The notes beneath the pieces were generated by a model. It worked only from the letters and a program-made list of their open reading frames with translations. It made no database searches and was not told the DNA's origin. Shown one piece after another: positions 21,186 through 31,762 of a DNA stretch of 64,000 nt. Origin of the DNA: Micrasema longulum (Eukaryota; Arthropoda; Insecta; Trichoptera; Brachycentridae); the NCBI GenBank assembly GCA_022494885.1, contig JAGVSM010003447.1, positions 97,796-161,795 of the forward strand, in the 5' to 3' direction. The translations under genes and the position numbers were made by a program. Numbering within the stretch: position 1 is the first letter of the stretch; each line of letters begins with the position of its first letter.

Positions 21186-22094
21186 AATTTTGTTTTCTTC
21201 ATTAAAACAATACATTTATATGAAATACACGTTCTACTAATTTTAAGTTGCATTATTTTTGCGTTAATTAAATTTGGCGTACGTTATCGAGCTTTTAGTT
21301 CGAAAATTTTCAATAAAGATTTTTTCAGTGAAAAGAAATATTTTTGCAGTACTGTATGTACCTCAACTCTTTTTCCTTATAGAACCGCGTAGAATTGCAT
21401 ATAATATGGCTTATTGGTTACATTTTTCTGCATTATGTAAGAACGACACACGCTGTGTATACAATCCGCACAAGCAAGGTGCTCTCGAATTCGCAAACAC
21501 AAGAAGAACCCTTAGAAAAAATCGAACCCTTGCATCATTATTTGTTACGTTTACAAATAAAGATCACTTGACCATTGTAAAATAACTACAAAATACGCGC
21601 AGTCCAATGTAAAATTGTAGCCATTCTGCATCTTAGGAAACTTGGGAATGTGAATGCATTGGAGTGGAAAAAATCGTATCGGCTTTCAGTTTTACAAAGT
21701 TCTTTTGAAATTTTACGGTAAATTGTGCAATGCAATTATTTGAAGCTTCTGAAATTCAATACTGTAGTAATTGAGTGAAGACAGCGATTGAAAAAATATG
21801 TTTGATGCAAAATTTCATTACTTATGTTTTTAAGCGTGAAACTTGTCTTTAAAAGTATCTAATGTTAAGAAATCTATATTCAATACATATAAATTGAATT
21901 TTTAACTGATATTTCCACTTTGGTGTCTCTTTCCTAAATGTAATAGAAGAATTTGCAAAATTAGATAATGTGATCTTTTATGTTTTAGTTTTGTTTTAAT
22001 TTAAATTTCAGAGCCGACAAAATATAATGTACGAGTATTATGATAAATTATTATTGACCTTTTTATAAATTAGCGGTATATAAAAGTATAACAT
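21186..22094. other. No recognised gene
   Basis: A 103-codon plus-strand ORF at 21,274-21,585 has mixed composition ('HKQGALEFANTRRTLRKNR') but no known motif. Its status is unknown. Confidence 0.3.
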
Positions 22095-22149
22095 AGTAGG
22101 AAGACCTTTTGCGCCGTTGATGACAATATTTTGGCTGTAATCAACGAAA

Positions 22150-22265
22150 TTAAGGGACGCTGGATTGACGTGGGTGGAAATATTTGTTCCGACTGGCGAT
22201 AAGGTATCCTTAAAGTGTCTGGTGATGTCCACATTTTCCACATAAGAGCGGATGGAGAAAATAAG
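22150..22265 (+). repeat. Dispersed repeat D, copy 1
   Basis: 'TAAGGGACGCTGGATTGACG', 'GACTGGCGATAAGGTATCC', 'CTGGTGATGTCCACATTTTC' and 'AGAGCGGATGGAGAAAATAA' align in order with 52,154-52,272 on the same strand. Minus-strand ORFs of 67 and 83 codons cross it without known motifs. Confidence 0.6.
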
Positions 22266-22467
22266 AAGAGAAAATACTGAAACCTAAAATATGTTATGAG
22301 ATAGTTAGGAATATGTTTCATTTTAGGTTATTATTATAAGTACTATCTACAATATTTGTCAAATGCCAATGCACGTAATACTTAATATAAATAGGTAATT
22401 ACGAAAACCTTTGCTTATTTAAATGTGTATATATTTAAATATATGTATAAAACCTATGCAAAATTAA

Positions 22468-22735
22468 ATTGGCCTCGTGGTTTAGTGGTCAGCGCGTTTG
22501 CCTACTATGCAAGTGGTCTCGGGTTTGATTCCCGACACGGTCGAAATGAAATATTTATTAAAAAGTTTGTTTTTACACTAGAATATTTTATAGTCTCTGG
22601 AGCGTTAGACTGCCATCTTTCTTTCATGTGAAAAAATTATCAAGATACGCTGCGATTGGTGTACCAATGCACTACTCTATGCAGTGCCCTATGCACCATT
22701 AGGTGCGGAAATGGAATAAAAATGATATTGATGAT
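22468..22735 (+). mobile_element. SINE-A copy (tRNA head to 3' end)
   Basis: The clearest plus-strand copy. Head 'GGCCTCGTGGTTTAGTGGTC' and 'AGCGCGTTTGCCTACTATGC' (A box); 'GGGTTTGATTCCCGACACGG' (B box); body; 3' end 'GCAGTGCCCTATGCACCATT' then 'AGGTGCGGAAATGG' and a GAT-rich tail. The acceptor stem cannot pair, so it is not a working tRNA. The 5' block seen in other copies is absent. Confidence 0.9.
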
Positions 22736-22899
22736 GCTTATTTATTAAAAAACTTCAAATAAACGAAAACAATAAGTCTTGCCCGTCGGAGAAAAATCCA
22801 CAATTTATCTACAAAGAAATGAACATACCCAAAATATTAGAAACCATTAGGTGCAATGGACCAGATTGCACCGAAAAGTAAGGATTGAAGAAAAAAGTA

Positions 22900-23012
22900 A
22901 AGTAATAATTGTCGTATTTTCGTCAAAATGGACAAAATTTCTTGGTTAAAAAGACTAAAATACAACCCATTTTGGCATTTTGACGAAAACGTAACAATAA
23001 TTGAACTTTATC
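22900..23012. mobile_element. MITE-like inverted repeat
   Basis: 'AATAATTGTCGTATTTTCGT' then 'CAAAATG' (22,904-22,930) is mirrored by 'CATTTTGACGAAAACGTAAC' then 'AATAATT' near 22,976-23,002. The arms are about 30-40 bp around a 45-bp centre. No ORF is present. Confidence 0.65.
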
Positions 23013-23224
23013 TTATGCAATTGACTCCAAGTCTTTTAAATTACAATAGAAGGTAAACTAATAAAATTTGTGTGTAATTATTGAACTAAATATATCAAAT
23101 GAGATAAAAGTATCGTTAGATACCGACTTAAATTACAAAGGCATTATTTTTTTTGGTTTCGTAGATATTTTATCTAATAACTCAAACTCAAAGTATTAAC
23201 AATAGTTTGAGTTTGTCTAAATTT

Positions 23225-23475
23225 TTGTAAACAAGGACTGGGTTCAACTCCCTGGAGAGCTGTTTATATTAACATATTACAACATAGATGGAGAACATTA
23301 AAGATAAGGTAATTAAGAAGTCTAGGCATCTACAGGGCTTATGACCTGTCAATGGCTGGTTTCACATTCTGCCCATATTTGAACATCTTCATTCCTTCAA
23401 TTATTTTATATGTTGATGTTTGTGAAGTTAAAGAGCCAAATCCTTTGTTTATGCAGGTGAGATTCATCTAATTGA
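23225..23475 (+). repeat. PF family copy, left arm
   Basis: The most complete single arm: 'TTGTAAACAAGGACTGGGTT', 'CAACTCCCTGGAGAG', 'CAACATAGATGGAGAACATT', 'AAGTCTAGGCATCTACAGGG', 'CTTATGACCTGTCAATGGCT', 'CATATTTGAACATCTTCATT', 'CCTTCAATT', 'GATGTTTGTGAAGTTAAAGA'. No ORF. Confidence 0.75.
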
Positions 23476-24056
23476 ATTATTTCACCAACATACTAGGCAA
23501 CGCCTGAAAATGTTATTTTTAATATTAATTATATTATTCCAAAATCCAACTACGCTCGAAAATCCAATTTTTAAATATACAATCGAATATTTTATTATAT
23601 TCATTCAAAACATCCTGAGCTGTTTATGCCACGTCCATTTATGCAATATTGAATTATACTGATTTTTTTCTTAGACAAGCTGCAATATTTTCGGTAAGCG
23701 ATTTTATGCATAAATCGCAGAAATTGTGATCAGGGAAAGGATAAACAGCATGAAACCCTTTGATCCTTAAAGGATACAATAGATACCGAGCACATGCCCA
23801 TGCAGATGTATATCGACCATCAATATCTGCAATCAGGGGTTGTAAAATTCGGACCGAAGATAAAAAAAAATAATCACGACCAAAATAAGTAGATGAGTGC
23901 AATTATTAAAAATGCAAGAATTGTTTCTATTTCAGAGTGGCCAGAAATAATTATTTGAATTAATCAACTATAAAGGTATGCACAAAAATTAATTGGTTTC
24001 TAAAAACACTAAATAAAAATGATTGCATTCATTTAAATCAATATATTTAAGCAGTC
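23476..24056. other. No recognised gene
   Basis: An 82-codon minus-strand ORF at 23,654-23,902 has a mixed composition ('ADIDGRYTSAWACARYLLYP') but no motif I know. It could be an exon or chance. Confidence 0.3.
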
Positions 24057-24445
24057 ATCATTATCATTACCCTTTCCATACCCAGTGGTGCATGAGGTAC
24101 TGCATTCGTAAACCAAACCAGCTTTATTTAGATAATTTGTTACACGACAAATAAGGGTTACCAGTCTCACGCTTCAGGTGCAGTCCACAAACAATGAAAT
24201 ATTTCTGAAAAAATATTATTTAAAACCAAGATTTTACATTTTTAAGTACATTGCAGGGAAATGAACCCCAAGAAGGGTAGGCGAATGCGCCAACCACTTG
24301 GCGGACTTGTCTTTAATCAATTTTCTTATTCAGGGTTTTTACCCGAGAGCAGCCATGGAGTCAAAGAAGCTCGTCATATGTTCTGCTTCATTTCAAACAC
24401 AAAATTGTATTTATTATCTGCCTGTACACAGAAATATTTAAATCA
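24057..24445 (-). mobile_element. SINE-A copy with 5' block
   Basis: The reverse complement runs from 'TGTACAGGCAGATAATAAAT' through 'ATGGCTGCTCTCGGGTAAAA' and 'AAGTCCGCCAAGTGGTTGGC' (A box region). It continues into the body and 'GCAGTACCTCATGCACCACT' then 'GGGTATGGAAAGGG' and a TGATAATGATG tail. Confidence 0.85.
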
Positions 24446-24512
24446 TAAACACTGTTATGTCTTACATAAACCTAATTGGAAAATAAAATCCTCATCCTTC
24501 CATGTACGCTCC

Positions 24513-25085
24513 CTAGTCGAAAAATACGGTGCTCAAAAAGAGCATCCATGCATTTCTATCGGCTACCAGCTCCCGTGCGTCATCCCAAGTCAGGTTTGTT
24601 TCCCGTAGTTCTGACATAAACTGCCGATTAACAGTCAGCAGCGGACGTCCAAGACGTCGGGAACATGATGCCTTGTAAAGTAGGCAAGCGTGGTTAAAGC
24701 TCTCTGGAGGCATCCGCAGCCAACTGTATCGCCTCCGCTGGATGACAGTTGGCACCGAAGTTTACTGCGTCCGTTCTTCTATTACTTCATTCCTTACAAA
24801 GTCAAACAACCGCACACTCAAGATTTTTCTGAGACACTAATTCTCGAAACTCAGTATTTTGCTGATTAGGGCCATAGTGAGGTGCTACGATTCACACCTG
24901 TAGAGGAGAATATGCGTTACATAGGCGACATTTGGTTTTCTTTAAGTAAATATCTGATTTCACAGTCTCTGTACGGTTAAATGTGGCACCTACTACTCCC
25001 AGTCGCACTCTTAATTATTTTTGAAAGGTGCCATTTCCTTTAACAAACACTCCCAGGTATCTGAAACTCTTGAACCTTTTAGTAA
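24513..25085 (-). pseudogene. RTE/CR1-like LINE polymerase 3' half, broken
   Basis: Minus strand from about 25,085: 'FKSFRYLGVFVKGNGTFQK' (the post-YADD L-G-V block), a stop, then 'LRVRLGVVGATFNR', then decayed codons. The C-terminus is intact: an ATG-started 80-codon frame (24,513-24,755) has 'MPPESFNHACLLYKASCSRR', 'LGRPLLTVNRQF' and 'LTWDDARELVADRNAWMLF'. G-R-P-x-L-T followed by W-x-x-A-R-x-L-A-x-D-R-x-x-W is a well-known LINE C-terminal signature. Several stops and frameshifts lie between the two conserved parts. The RT catalytic domain is missing. Confidence 0.75.
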
Positions 25086-25419
25086 TTTAATTAAATATAA
25101 AAATTGCAACGGAAAAATCAAGAATTTTCATTTGTTTTGTAAACTTTTTTAATAAAGAGACATATATTTTTTATATAATTACTTTTTTAAACACTAATTG
25201 TTATGTGCATCATATTAAAGCCGAAAAGTCTATTAATTAGCTTAATCATGATGAAATCACACAATTATTTACTAAGTCCCGTGTATTTTATTGTACATAA
25301 TGCGTATTCAAATATGTATTTGTAAAAAAAAAAACAAATGTCCATTTACGCATGTAGGAAGGAAATTAAATTTCATATGAATTTAAAAAAAACAGTTGAT
25401 TGAGATGTAAACCCCTGCT
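25086..25419. other. A/T-rich stretch without a recognised gene
   Basis: Nothing recognisable on either strand. Confidence 0.4.
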
Positions 25420-25930
25420 AAATGTTAACCCGTGCCAAACCTTTCCTTTGCCAAAAGCACCTTTTGATGAATGTTTTCCTTGTTTTTATGCCAAAACTTT
25501 CCTCACAATGGTACCTAATATGTAAATGCAGTTTCTCCAGCAGATGTAATTTTGTAACACCAAACATAAAAATGATCAAACGCAAACCATGCTACCCCAA
25601 TATCCTTCAAAGAAATAACATTCCCTTTTGAAACCAATAAAACATATTTTTAAAATTGGCAGATGTATTAACAGGAATACTATTTATCAAAAGGTTTTCT
25701 GTAATTTTAATGTATCAAAAGCATATATTGATTATGTTTTATCTCTTTTTGTGTAGTGGCCTTATCATGTCTCATATCTCAGGCAGATGTGATTTGGGGA
25801 GTATTTGCAAAAATGTTTAGTGGTATACCACAGATTTTTTATTGGTTATGTGGGTGGTTTTGTCCTTTTTGTTATGTGTCTCCTGTTGCAATGGGCAGAT
25901 GTGATATTTTGATGTAAAGCGTGCCTCAAC
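25420..25930 (+). repeat. Possible long-period repeat with GCAGATGT motif
   Basis: The motif GCAGATGT recurs at about 25,541, 25,661, 25,785 and 25,896, spaced 111-124 bp apart. The last two are preceded by similar T/G-rich 'TTTTGTC/TTTTTGTTATGTGT' text. This suggests an old tandem array. A single 'GGCAGATGTGCTGG' also occurs at 43,094. Confidence 0.4.
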
Positions 25931-26415
25931 AAGTGTCACCTGGCGTGGGTTAATTGAAGACTTGCTCTAGATTAAGTATGAAGAAAAAATATAAGAACAC
26001 CTGGTAACAAGGTGCAACTGTACCAGCACTATAATATGTATTTCACAATTAAACAGGTTTGCTCCTTATTACTATAGTCAAGTTTTTTAGACTTTTCAAA
26101 ACCAAAAAAATATCAAAGCTGTTATTTAATTGAATATATGAAGTTTTATGATACGTATTTAAATCAAAAATATTTTGAATATGTTTAAATGTTTGAAGAG
26201 AAAGAGAGAATCTAGGGAGGTTTTAAGATTTAAATTTATTGCTAGAGAGTAAACATAGAGTTTTATATTCCCCTCAAAAAATATTTTCTCTCTCTATGGA
26301 AATGAATTTCGATCTAGATAAGTTCCCAGGTAGCAGTGGCGAATGGTGATTTTATTTACAGGTAAGCTACATATATATATAATATATAAAATAAATACTA
26401 TAAATTGATATTCTT
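25931..26415. other. No recognised gene
   Basis: A/T-rich, with a short GA-rich run near 26,200 and TATA repeats near 26,370. Confidence 0.4.
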
Positions 26416-26595
26416 ATTTTTTTTTTGCACCACAACAGGCCAGGAGGCCCAATTACAGTGGTGAATTACATCACAGAACACCCAGGCTTGAGAAAAATCA
26501 CATTTTTAATTTTTTTTTGTGCTCTCACCGGGAATCGAACCCGGAACCTTCCGTGTGTGAGTCAAGCGTCTTGACCACTGCACCACGGAGGCCGC
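26416..26595 (-). mobile_element. SINE-B copy (tRNA-derived), well preserved
   Basis: Reverse complement: 'GCGGCCTCCGTGGTGCAGTG' (A box), 'GTCAAGACGCTTGACTCAC', 'CCGGGTTCGATTCCCGG' (B box with perfect T-arm pairing), 'TGAGAGCACAAAAAAAAATT', then 'CACTGTAATTGGGCCTCCTG' and 'GCCTGTTGTGGTGC' before an A-rich tail. It is better preserved than the 12.4-kb copy, so probably younger. Confidence 0.9.
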
Positions 26596-28239
26596 CCTGT
26601 GGTTCTATGTGATACAAAAACTCTCACCCATGAAATCAACTCAACCGATGTAACTTCGTGATATATTATATTATATAGATATATCATCCATTTCTTTAAT
26701 ATATAATTCACTAAAAAATATAAAAAAATACCACTCTGAATGCAATCGATATTCAGTCGGTATTCAATTGAAATTTCAACTGGCCGCATTGTTCTAGTAA
26801 TTACAAGTGCTAAAAACGGCCGCGTGGAGCGCTATTATGTCCTGCAATATGACGCATGAAAGTAATTATGGTCTTATATCAGAAGTACCATCTTAAAGAA
26901 AAATAGTCCTTAAGAAATAATGTTTGAAATACTGTTTTCCAAATCAAGAATATTCAAATAATTTGTGTAATATGCAAGTTTAATCTAGGAGAAAAAACCC
27001 GCACTGGGGTTAAGACATATAAAACATAGTATACTTGTTTGTATAAAAAAATAAGCTGGAATAATCGGCTAGTTTCTTGGCTCACCTCAGGCGCTGGGCG
27101 CATTTTATTAAAATTTATATTTATATTAGGACAAAAATACAAACGGTGGAAATGATTTAAAATAAATAGTAATTATTCATACGTTTTTCTGTAAATAAAG
27201 TTAGAATAAAACATCATTATGGTTAGTCAAATATAATGGTAAGCTGCGCATAATTGCTTTTATACACGGTTCGCCCCTGCCAGGTAGTCGAGTCTACAAA
27301 AATTTGGACCTACTAAAAATATTGTTGGTTGAATTATCTGGTATAAGGAGAAGTAAAATAATATTTATCTGGTTTCAGGTGATGCCTAGTACGTAAAAAA
27401 ATTAGGCTAGATAAATTTCACCCACTTCAATAAAAGTATCAGATCATTCATTTTTAAAAAGTCAATAGATGCAGGAGTTGAGGTTATTTGGTTGTTTACG
27501 CACAGGCAAGTGGTGAATGTTTGCAGAGTGTGTATGGTGAACACTAAAAGCAAAAATTTCAACAAATTATAGGTTCAAGTTTGTTAGTGAAAATTATTTG
27601 TGAATCAATATCGATTTTGTGGAGAAATGTTTTCATAGATAACATTAAAAAGTAAATTATTTTTAAAATATGTCCCTACAAAAACGGGCAAGTTTGGCCT
27701 CGATAATTGTGACGTCAAGATTCATGACGATGTTCTATTTGACTGTTAACGGTCACAAACAAAGTTCGAAATTAACACGAATCGTGAGGTATTAGGGGCG
27801 TGGCCAATGCAATGGACCGTTTTCGCAGAAATTCAAATACATAAATGTACATTTTTTTTATGCTACTAATAAACAGTAAGAAAGTATTGTTATTACTTGA
27901 CAGTATTAAACAATTCCTAAACCTTATTAATTCAAAAAAAAATATTTAAAAAACCTTGATAATACACTGCGCTCGGGCTGATTCTGGAATATGGAACTAC
28001 GTTAGTGCGCGCATGCGCAAATTGAGATCTGTTTGTGAAACCAGTTTTTAAAAACCAATCCAGGTTTATTTTCCATGTTTTGTGACGGTTTTAAAACAAA
28101 TTTAACATTTAATCGGTTGAAAAGATGATACCACAAACTATGAATTATAAATTTTTAATGCTCAAATCATGGCATGAAATTGCTTTTTAGTTTATTTCAT
28201 AACACATCCTTGAAAACAAAACAAAAACCGGGTTGTGTT
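26596..28239. other. No recognised gene; some CpG-bearing patches
   Basis: Patches with CpG-containing sequence occur at 26,815-26,845, 27,700-27,830 (including GTGACGTCA) and 27,965-28,030. The last includes GCGCGCATGCGCA (28,009-28,021), close to the NRF-1/ewg consensus. No exon is identifiable. Confidence 0.35.
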
Positions 28240-28244
28240 TCCGT

Positions 28245-28320
28245 AAAAGTATTGTGGACTCACAGGCCAAAGTTCCGAGGTTTAAATCCCACTGTACCAT
28301 AACTCGATTTCCATTTTTCC
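28245..28320 (+). repeat. tRNA-like fragment
   Basis: 'TGTGGACTCACAGGCCAAAG' followed by 'CCGAGGTTTAAATCCCACTG' resembles the anticodon and T arms of a tRNA-derived SINE. The A-box side is decayed. Confidence 0.35.
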
Positions 28321-28576
28321 AGCACAAGCTATTTACGACTTTTAGAAATGGTCTGCAAAGTTCAATATTTGAGTAAATGATATGAACTTAGATATTTCTT
28401 TATCTTTCTAATAAAAAAACTTAATTTGAATTTTGGTCTTAGTAGTTGCAATACAATGTTCACCACTTGCATACAAAAATTACATATTTTATTTGTACAG
28501 AATATTCATAATCAGCAAAAGTGCTGGAATGAGGCGATATAATGTTTTTTTTAAATTTTAAAATTTGTTTTTTTTT

Positions 28577-28834
28577 CTATACATATAAATGTTATGACCA
28601 AAATACACTTCAGAAGAATACATCTTAAAATTAAGCAATAACATAAATTGGAAAAAATGCCCACTAAAACTTCGGCGTCTGAGCGCAGGCTATTTTTTTT
28701 TGATTATGAAAAAGTTTATAGTATATAAATATGTTATGACAGACCATGAAAAGAAAAGAAAAGAAAAAGAAAAGAAAAACCAAATTAACACGTGTTGATA
28801 TAACGAAAACATGATTTATTTGCAGTATGCATTT
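28577..28834 (-). repeat. Dispersed repeat C, copy 2
   Basis: The inverted partner of 12,605-12,865, sharing the pentamer run (28,745-28,776 as AAAAG), 'GCCCACTAAAACTTCGGCGT', 'CTGAGCGCAGGC' and 'CATCTTAAAATTAAG'. Confidence 0.75.
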
Positions 28835-28856
28835 ATTTTTTATTTCAATTATTTTT

Positions 28857-29060
28857 TTAAAAAATGTGTCTATCTATTCCTTCCATGCTAATCCAAGACC
28901 TCAAATCTACTTTAAACTGTTCCAGTGATTTCATGTTTTGTAGTTCCTTAGTTAGAAGATTGAAGGATCTTGGACCAACATGTACGGAGTGTCTCTATGC
29001 AAACTTAGTTCTGCATCCTGGAGACACAGTATAATGACACAATAGTTTTAATGAAAGGTC
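28857..29060 (-). pseudogene. LINE ORF2 C-terminus
   Basis: One 61-codon minus-strand frame (28,857-29,039) with a single stop encodes 'HYTVSPGCRTKFA', then 'HVGPRSFNLLTKELQNMKSL' and 'EQFKVDLRSWI', ending at TAA. G-P-R-x-F-N-x-L, then S-L-x-x-F-K-x-x-L, is the closing motif of CR1/jockey-like polymerases. It lacks the RT domain. It directly follows repeat C on the same strand, so repeat C could be this LINE's 3' untranslated region. Confidence 0.65.
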
Positions 29061-31257
29061 GATAAAATAACATAAGATATTACTCGTCTCATGGGTTGTT
29101 AAAACAGTAACCAAATTATTTCAATTAACTTATAAACTTCAACTTTAAAACCCAAAAAACCTTACAGCATGCTCCTGGTATCTACATAAATCACTACACT
29201 TTGATTTTTTGCAAAGGGATGCTCCCGAAAAGAATATACTTTTGATTTTTTACGCGATTGCAAATTTCTTTTTACTAGGAAAATATCGATTTACGGATTT
29301 ATGTTCTATTTACGATAGCTCTTAATGTGTTGAACTTGCGCCGTGATCAACAATAAAGACTGTCACATGATACCTTTGAATAACTGGTTTTTAGGCAGTG
29401 TCGGATTATATTTTGGCCTAAAAGATTATTATTTATTGTTATTCCGATATTATGAAATATAATTGGTTTTTAATACAATATGTGATAGAATGTGGATTAA
29501 CTGGTAAAAGAAGTATAGATATGGCTTATTTTATGTATATTTAATTTAAATTTAACTTTTTAAAAAAAAAAAGGCCCTTTCTCTTACCTTTTAATTGGAG
29601 CAGCAATTAAGAGTTTGTGTGTTATTCAACATTTTTTTGTTAATATGTCGTATTTAAAAAATTTTATTTTATCGAATTCAAATTATTTCAGCAGATTCTA
29701 TTAGTCAGTTTTACCTTTTTGGAGGTTTTGTTTGTATTTTATGTATCTTTTATGACAGTTTCATATATTTTGCCAGTTTTTAATTTTTTCGTAAATTGAT
29801 TTTTTTAAGATTTCCGTATTTTAAAATATTATATAGTTTTTTACACGATTTTTGTACATCATCTTTAGAAAAAAAACATGGTGTATTTTAAATAAAAAAA
29901 GTAAAGGCTGCCTACCTTTAGAACCATTTTTCTTTCACCTAGTGAAACAGTGTCTAAAATATTTACTTATAATTTAATTTAGCTTAATTGTATTAGATAC
30001 CCTTTTCATTGTTTTGCAAACTGAACGTTGTATTATTTACTTTACCATACTTTAATTTATATTATATTTTTAACTTAAACCTCGTATTTTTGGCAACAAA
30101 CTGAATATGACATATCATTGTAGGTTTGCCGATTTATATAAACGTTTTACAATTTTTATATATATTGATTATGATATTTTCACGCATAACAAGTTTCAGC
30201 CGCATCCTTTTTATTTTACTAATGCCTTTATCAATATTTTTTTATAGTTACTTAATTATTGTTTTTTGTACATGTTTTGCTGGGTTACTTTTTTTTAGGA
30301 ATGTCTTCTTTTAAGTATTTTAAAGAATGTTTATAATTATCGTTTTTAGTGGCACATAACTGTGTTATTAGCAAATGCATAAATATATTTTTTTACTATG
30401 TATTTGAATATACCAATAGCCCTCCGGACGTTTAAGTGAGTTATATACATGTTTTTTTTATTTAAAACTTTATATGTTTATGAATTCAAAACGCCCGTTT
30501 ACCTGTATACCTCTTACAGCATTAACACAACTGTATGGTCATGATGTCATTTTATTTTTAATTTTATTCCAACGTCACCTAATTGGTAATAGGTATTCCA
30601 CCAGATCAATTCAAACCTTAAAGCAAACTAAAAGGAACGTTTTTTAATATTGTAAATATTTTCATTAACGTCCAGGTGGTCCTGTTAAAATAATCAAGTA
30701 CAAACGATTTTTTCATACGAATGGCTCATTTCACACGAGCGTAAAAATCCACACGGTACGATAAATTAACAAGAAAGATTGATTTTCATTGTATTAAGAA
30801 TTTATTTAGTGTACTAACCAGTACACCACACGGCTGATAATTTTCCACTCGATTTTCGCTTGCAAGTTTTTCACTCTTTAGCCGCTAAACAAATTTATAA
30901 AAATACAAAATAATGTAAGAAATGTCTATCCATACAAATTTCACCGTGTTCTGTGGATTTAAACGGTATGTATCAAATGGGCCAATGCCTTTGAATTTAA
31001 TTTTTCTATCGTCTGATGTGTCGAACATTGTGTTTTTTATGCGAGCGGTACCTTCTGTAACAAAAAGGATTTGCTTAATAGATACTTATGTGAGGTATAA
31101 TATTACGCGAGTAGTTTTTTTACCGTTTCATAATAATTCATTTAGCATGAAGGTTTTGTTACTTTTTTTTATTTATATTATAATTATTTATCGTATTTAT
31201 TTTTCGTATACGTTTATAATACGAGTTACCGATTTTATCATTTATTTGACAATGTTT
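29061..31257. other. Long A/T-rich stretch without a recognised gene
   Basis: Very T-rich in 29,560-30,480. ORFs at 30,126-30,314 and 30,922-31,260 are Ile/Phe-rich and look like chance. I see no repeat family member here. Confidence 0.45.
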
Positions 31258-31760
31258 TGAGTATGTCCAAAGGTTTGTTAACTGGCTAAATTTCCTTTCA
31301 AGGGAGTTATTTAGATTCGAATTTGTTGCAACAGAGAGGGAAAACATTTTTGAGAAGGGGATTTAGAAGTCTAGATATTTTTAGGGTTAATGACCTGTGA
31401 GCGGTTGATTTAAGTGGCCACTTCACACACTGTAAAATATTTACCAATATGCCTATGTTTGAACACCTATATTCCTTAAATTTTTCTAGCTGGTCCAAAA
31501 AAAGTATAAAAACTGGAAAATATTTTCAGCCTTATGTAAATGAAAGAATTTGGCCAGAATGGCACCAGATCAACAAAAGTTTTGGCTCTTTAACTTAACA
31601 AAGGTAAACAGATGGGAGAATTGTAAGAGTAAAGATGTTCAAACATAGGCCGAATGGTCAATGTTACACAGTGTGAAAAGGGGCCACTTAAACTAGCTAA
31701 TTACAGATCAGAAGCCCTGTAAATGCCCAGACTTCACGTATTCCCGTTTTTTATCAATGG
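31258..31760. mobile_element. PF family, full palindrome
   Basis: Left arm (about 31,330-31,500) carries 'GCAACAGAGAGGGAAAACAT', 'GAAGTCTAGATATTTTTAGG', 'AATGACCTGTGAGCGGTTG', 'GTGGCCACTTCACACACTG' and 'GCCTATGTTTGAACACCTAT'. The right arm (about 31,600-31,750) is its reverse complement in order: 'GATGTTCAAACATAGGCCGA', 'ACACAGTGTGAAAAGGGGCC', 'AAACTAGCTAATTACAGATC', 'AAATGCCCAGACTTCACG'. The arms are about 150-160 bp, roughly 70% alike by eye, around a loop of about 100 bp. There is no ORF, so the element is non-autonomous. Confidence 0.8.
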
Positions 31761-31762
31761 AT

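Noticed and set aside
22468..22540. Possible functional tRNA gene
   Set aside because: A- and B-box text is good, but the acceptor-stem halves do not pair. The sequence continues into a SINE body with relatives elsewhere in the window.
26520..26595. Possible functional tRNA on the minus strand
   Set aside because: The T arm pairs well, but the segment is the head of SINE-B with a second copy at 12.4 kb. No matching acceptor end exists.
30922..31260. 112-codon plus-strand ORF
   Set aside because: Phe/Ile-rich second half and overlapping ORFs on the other strand; no family resemblance.
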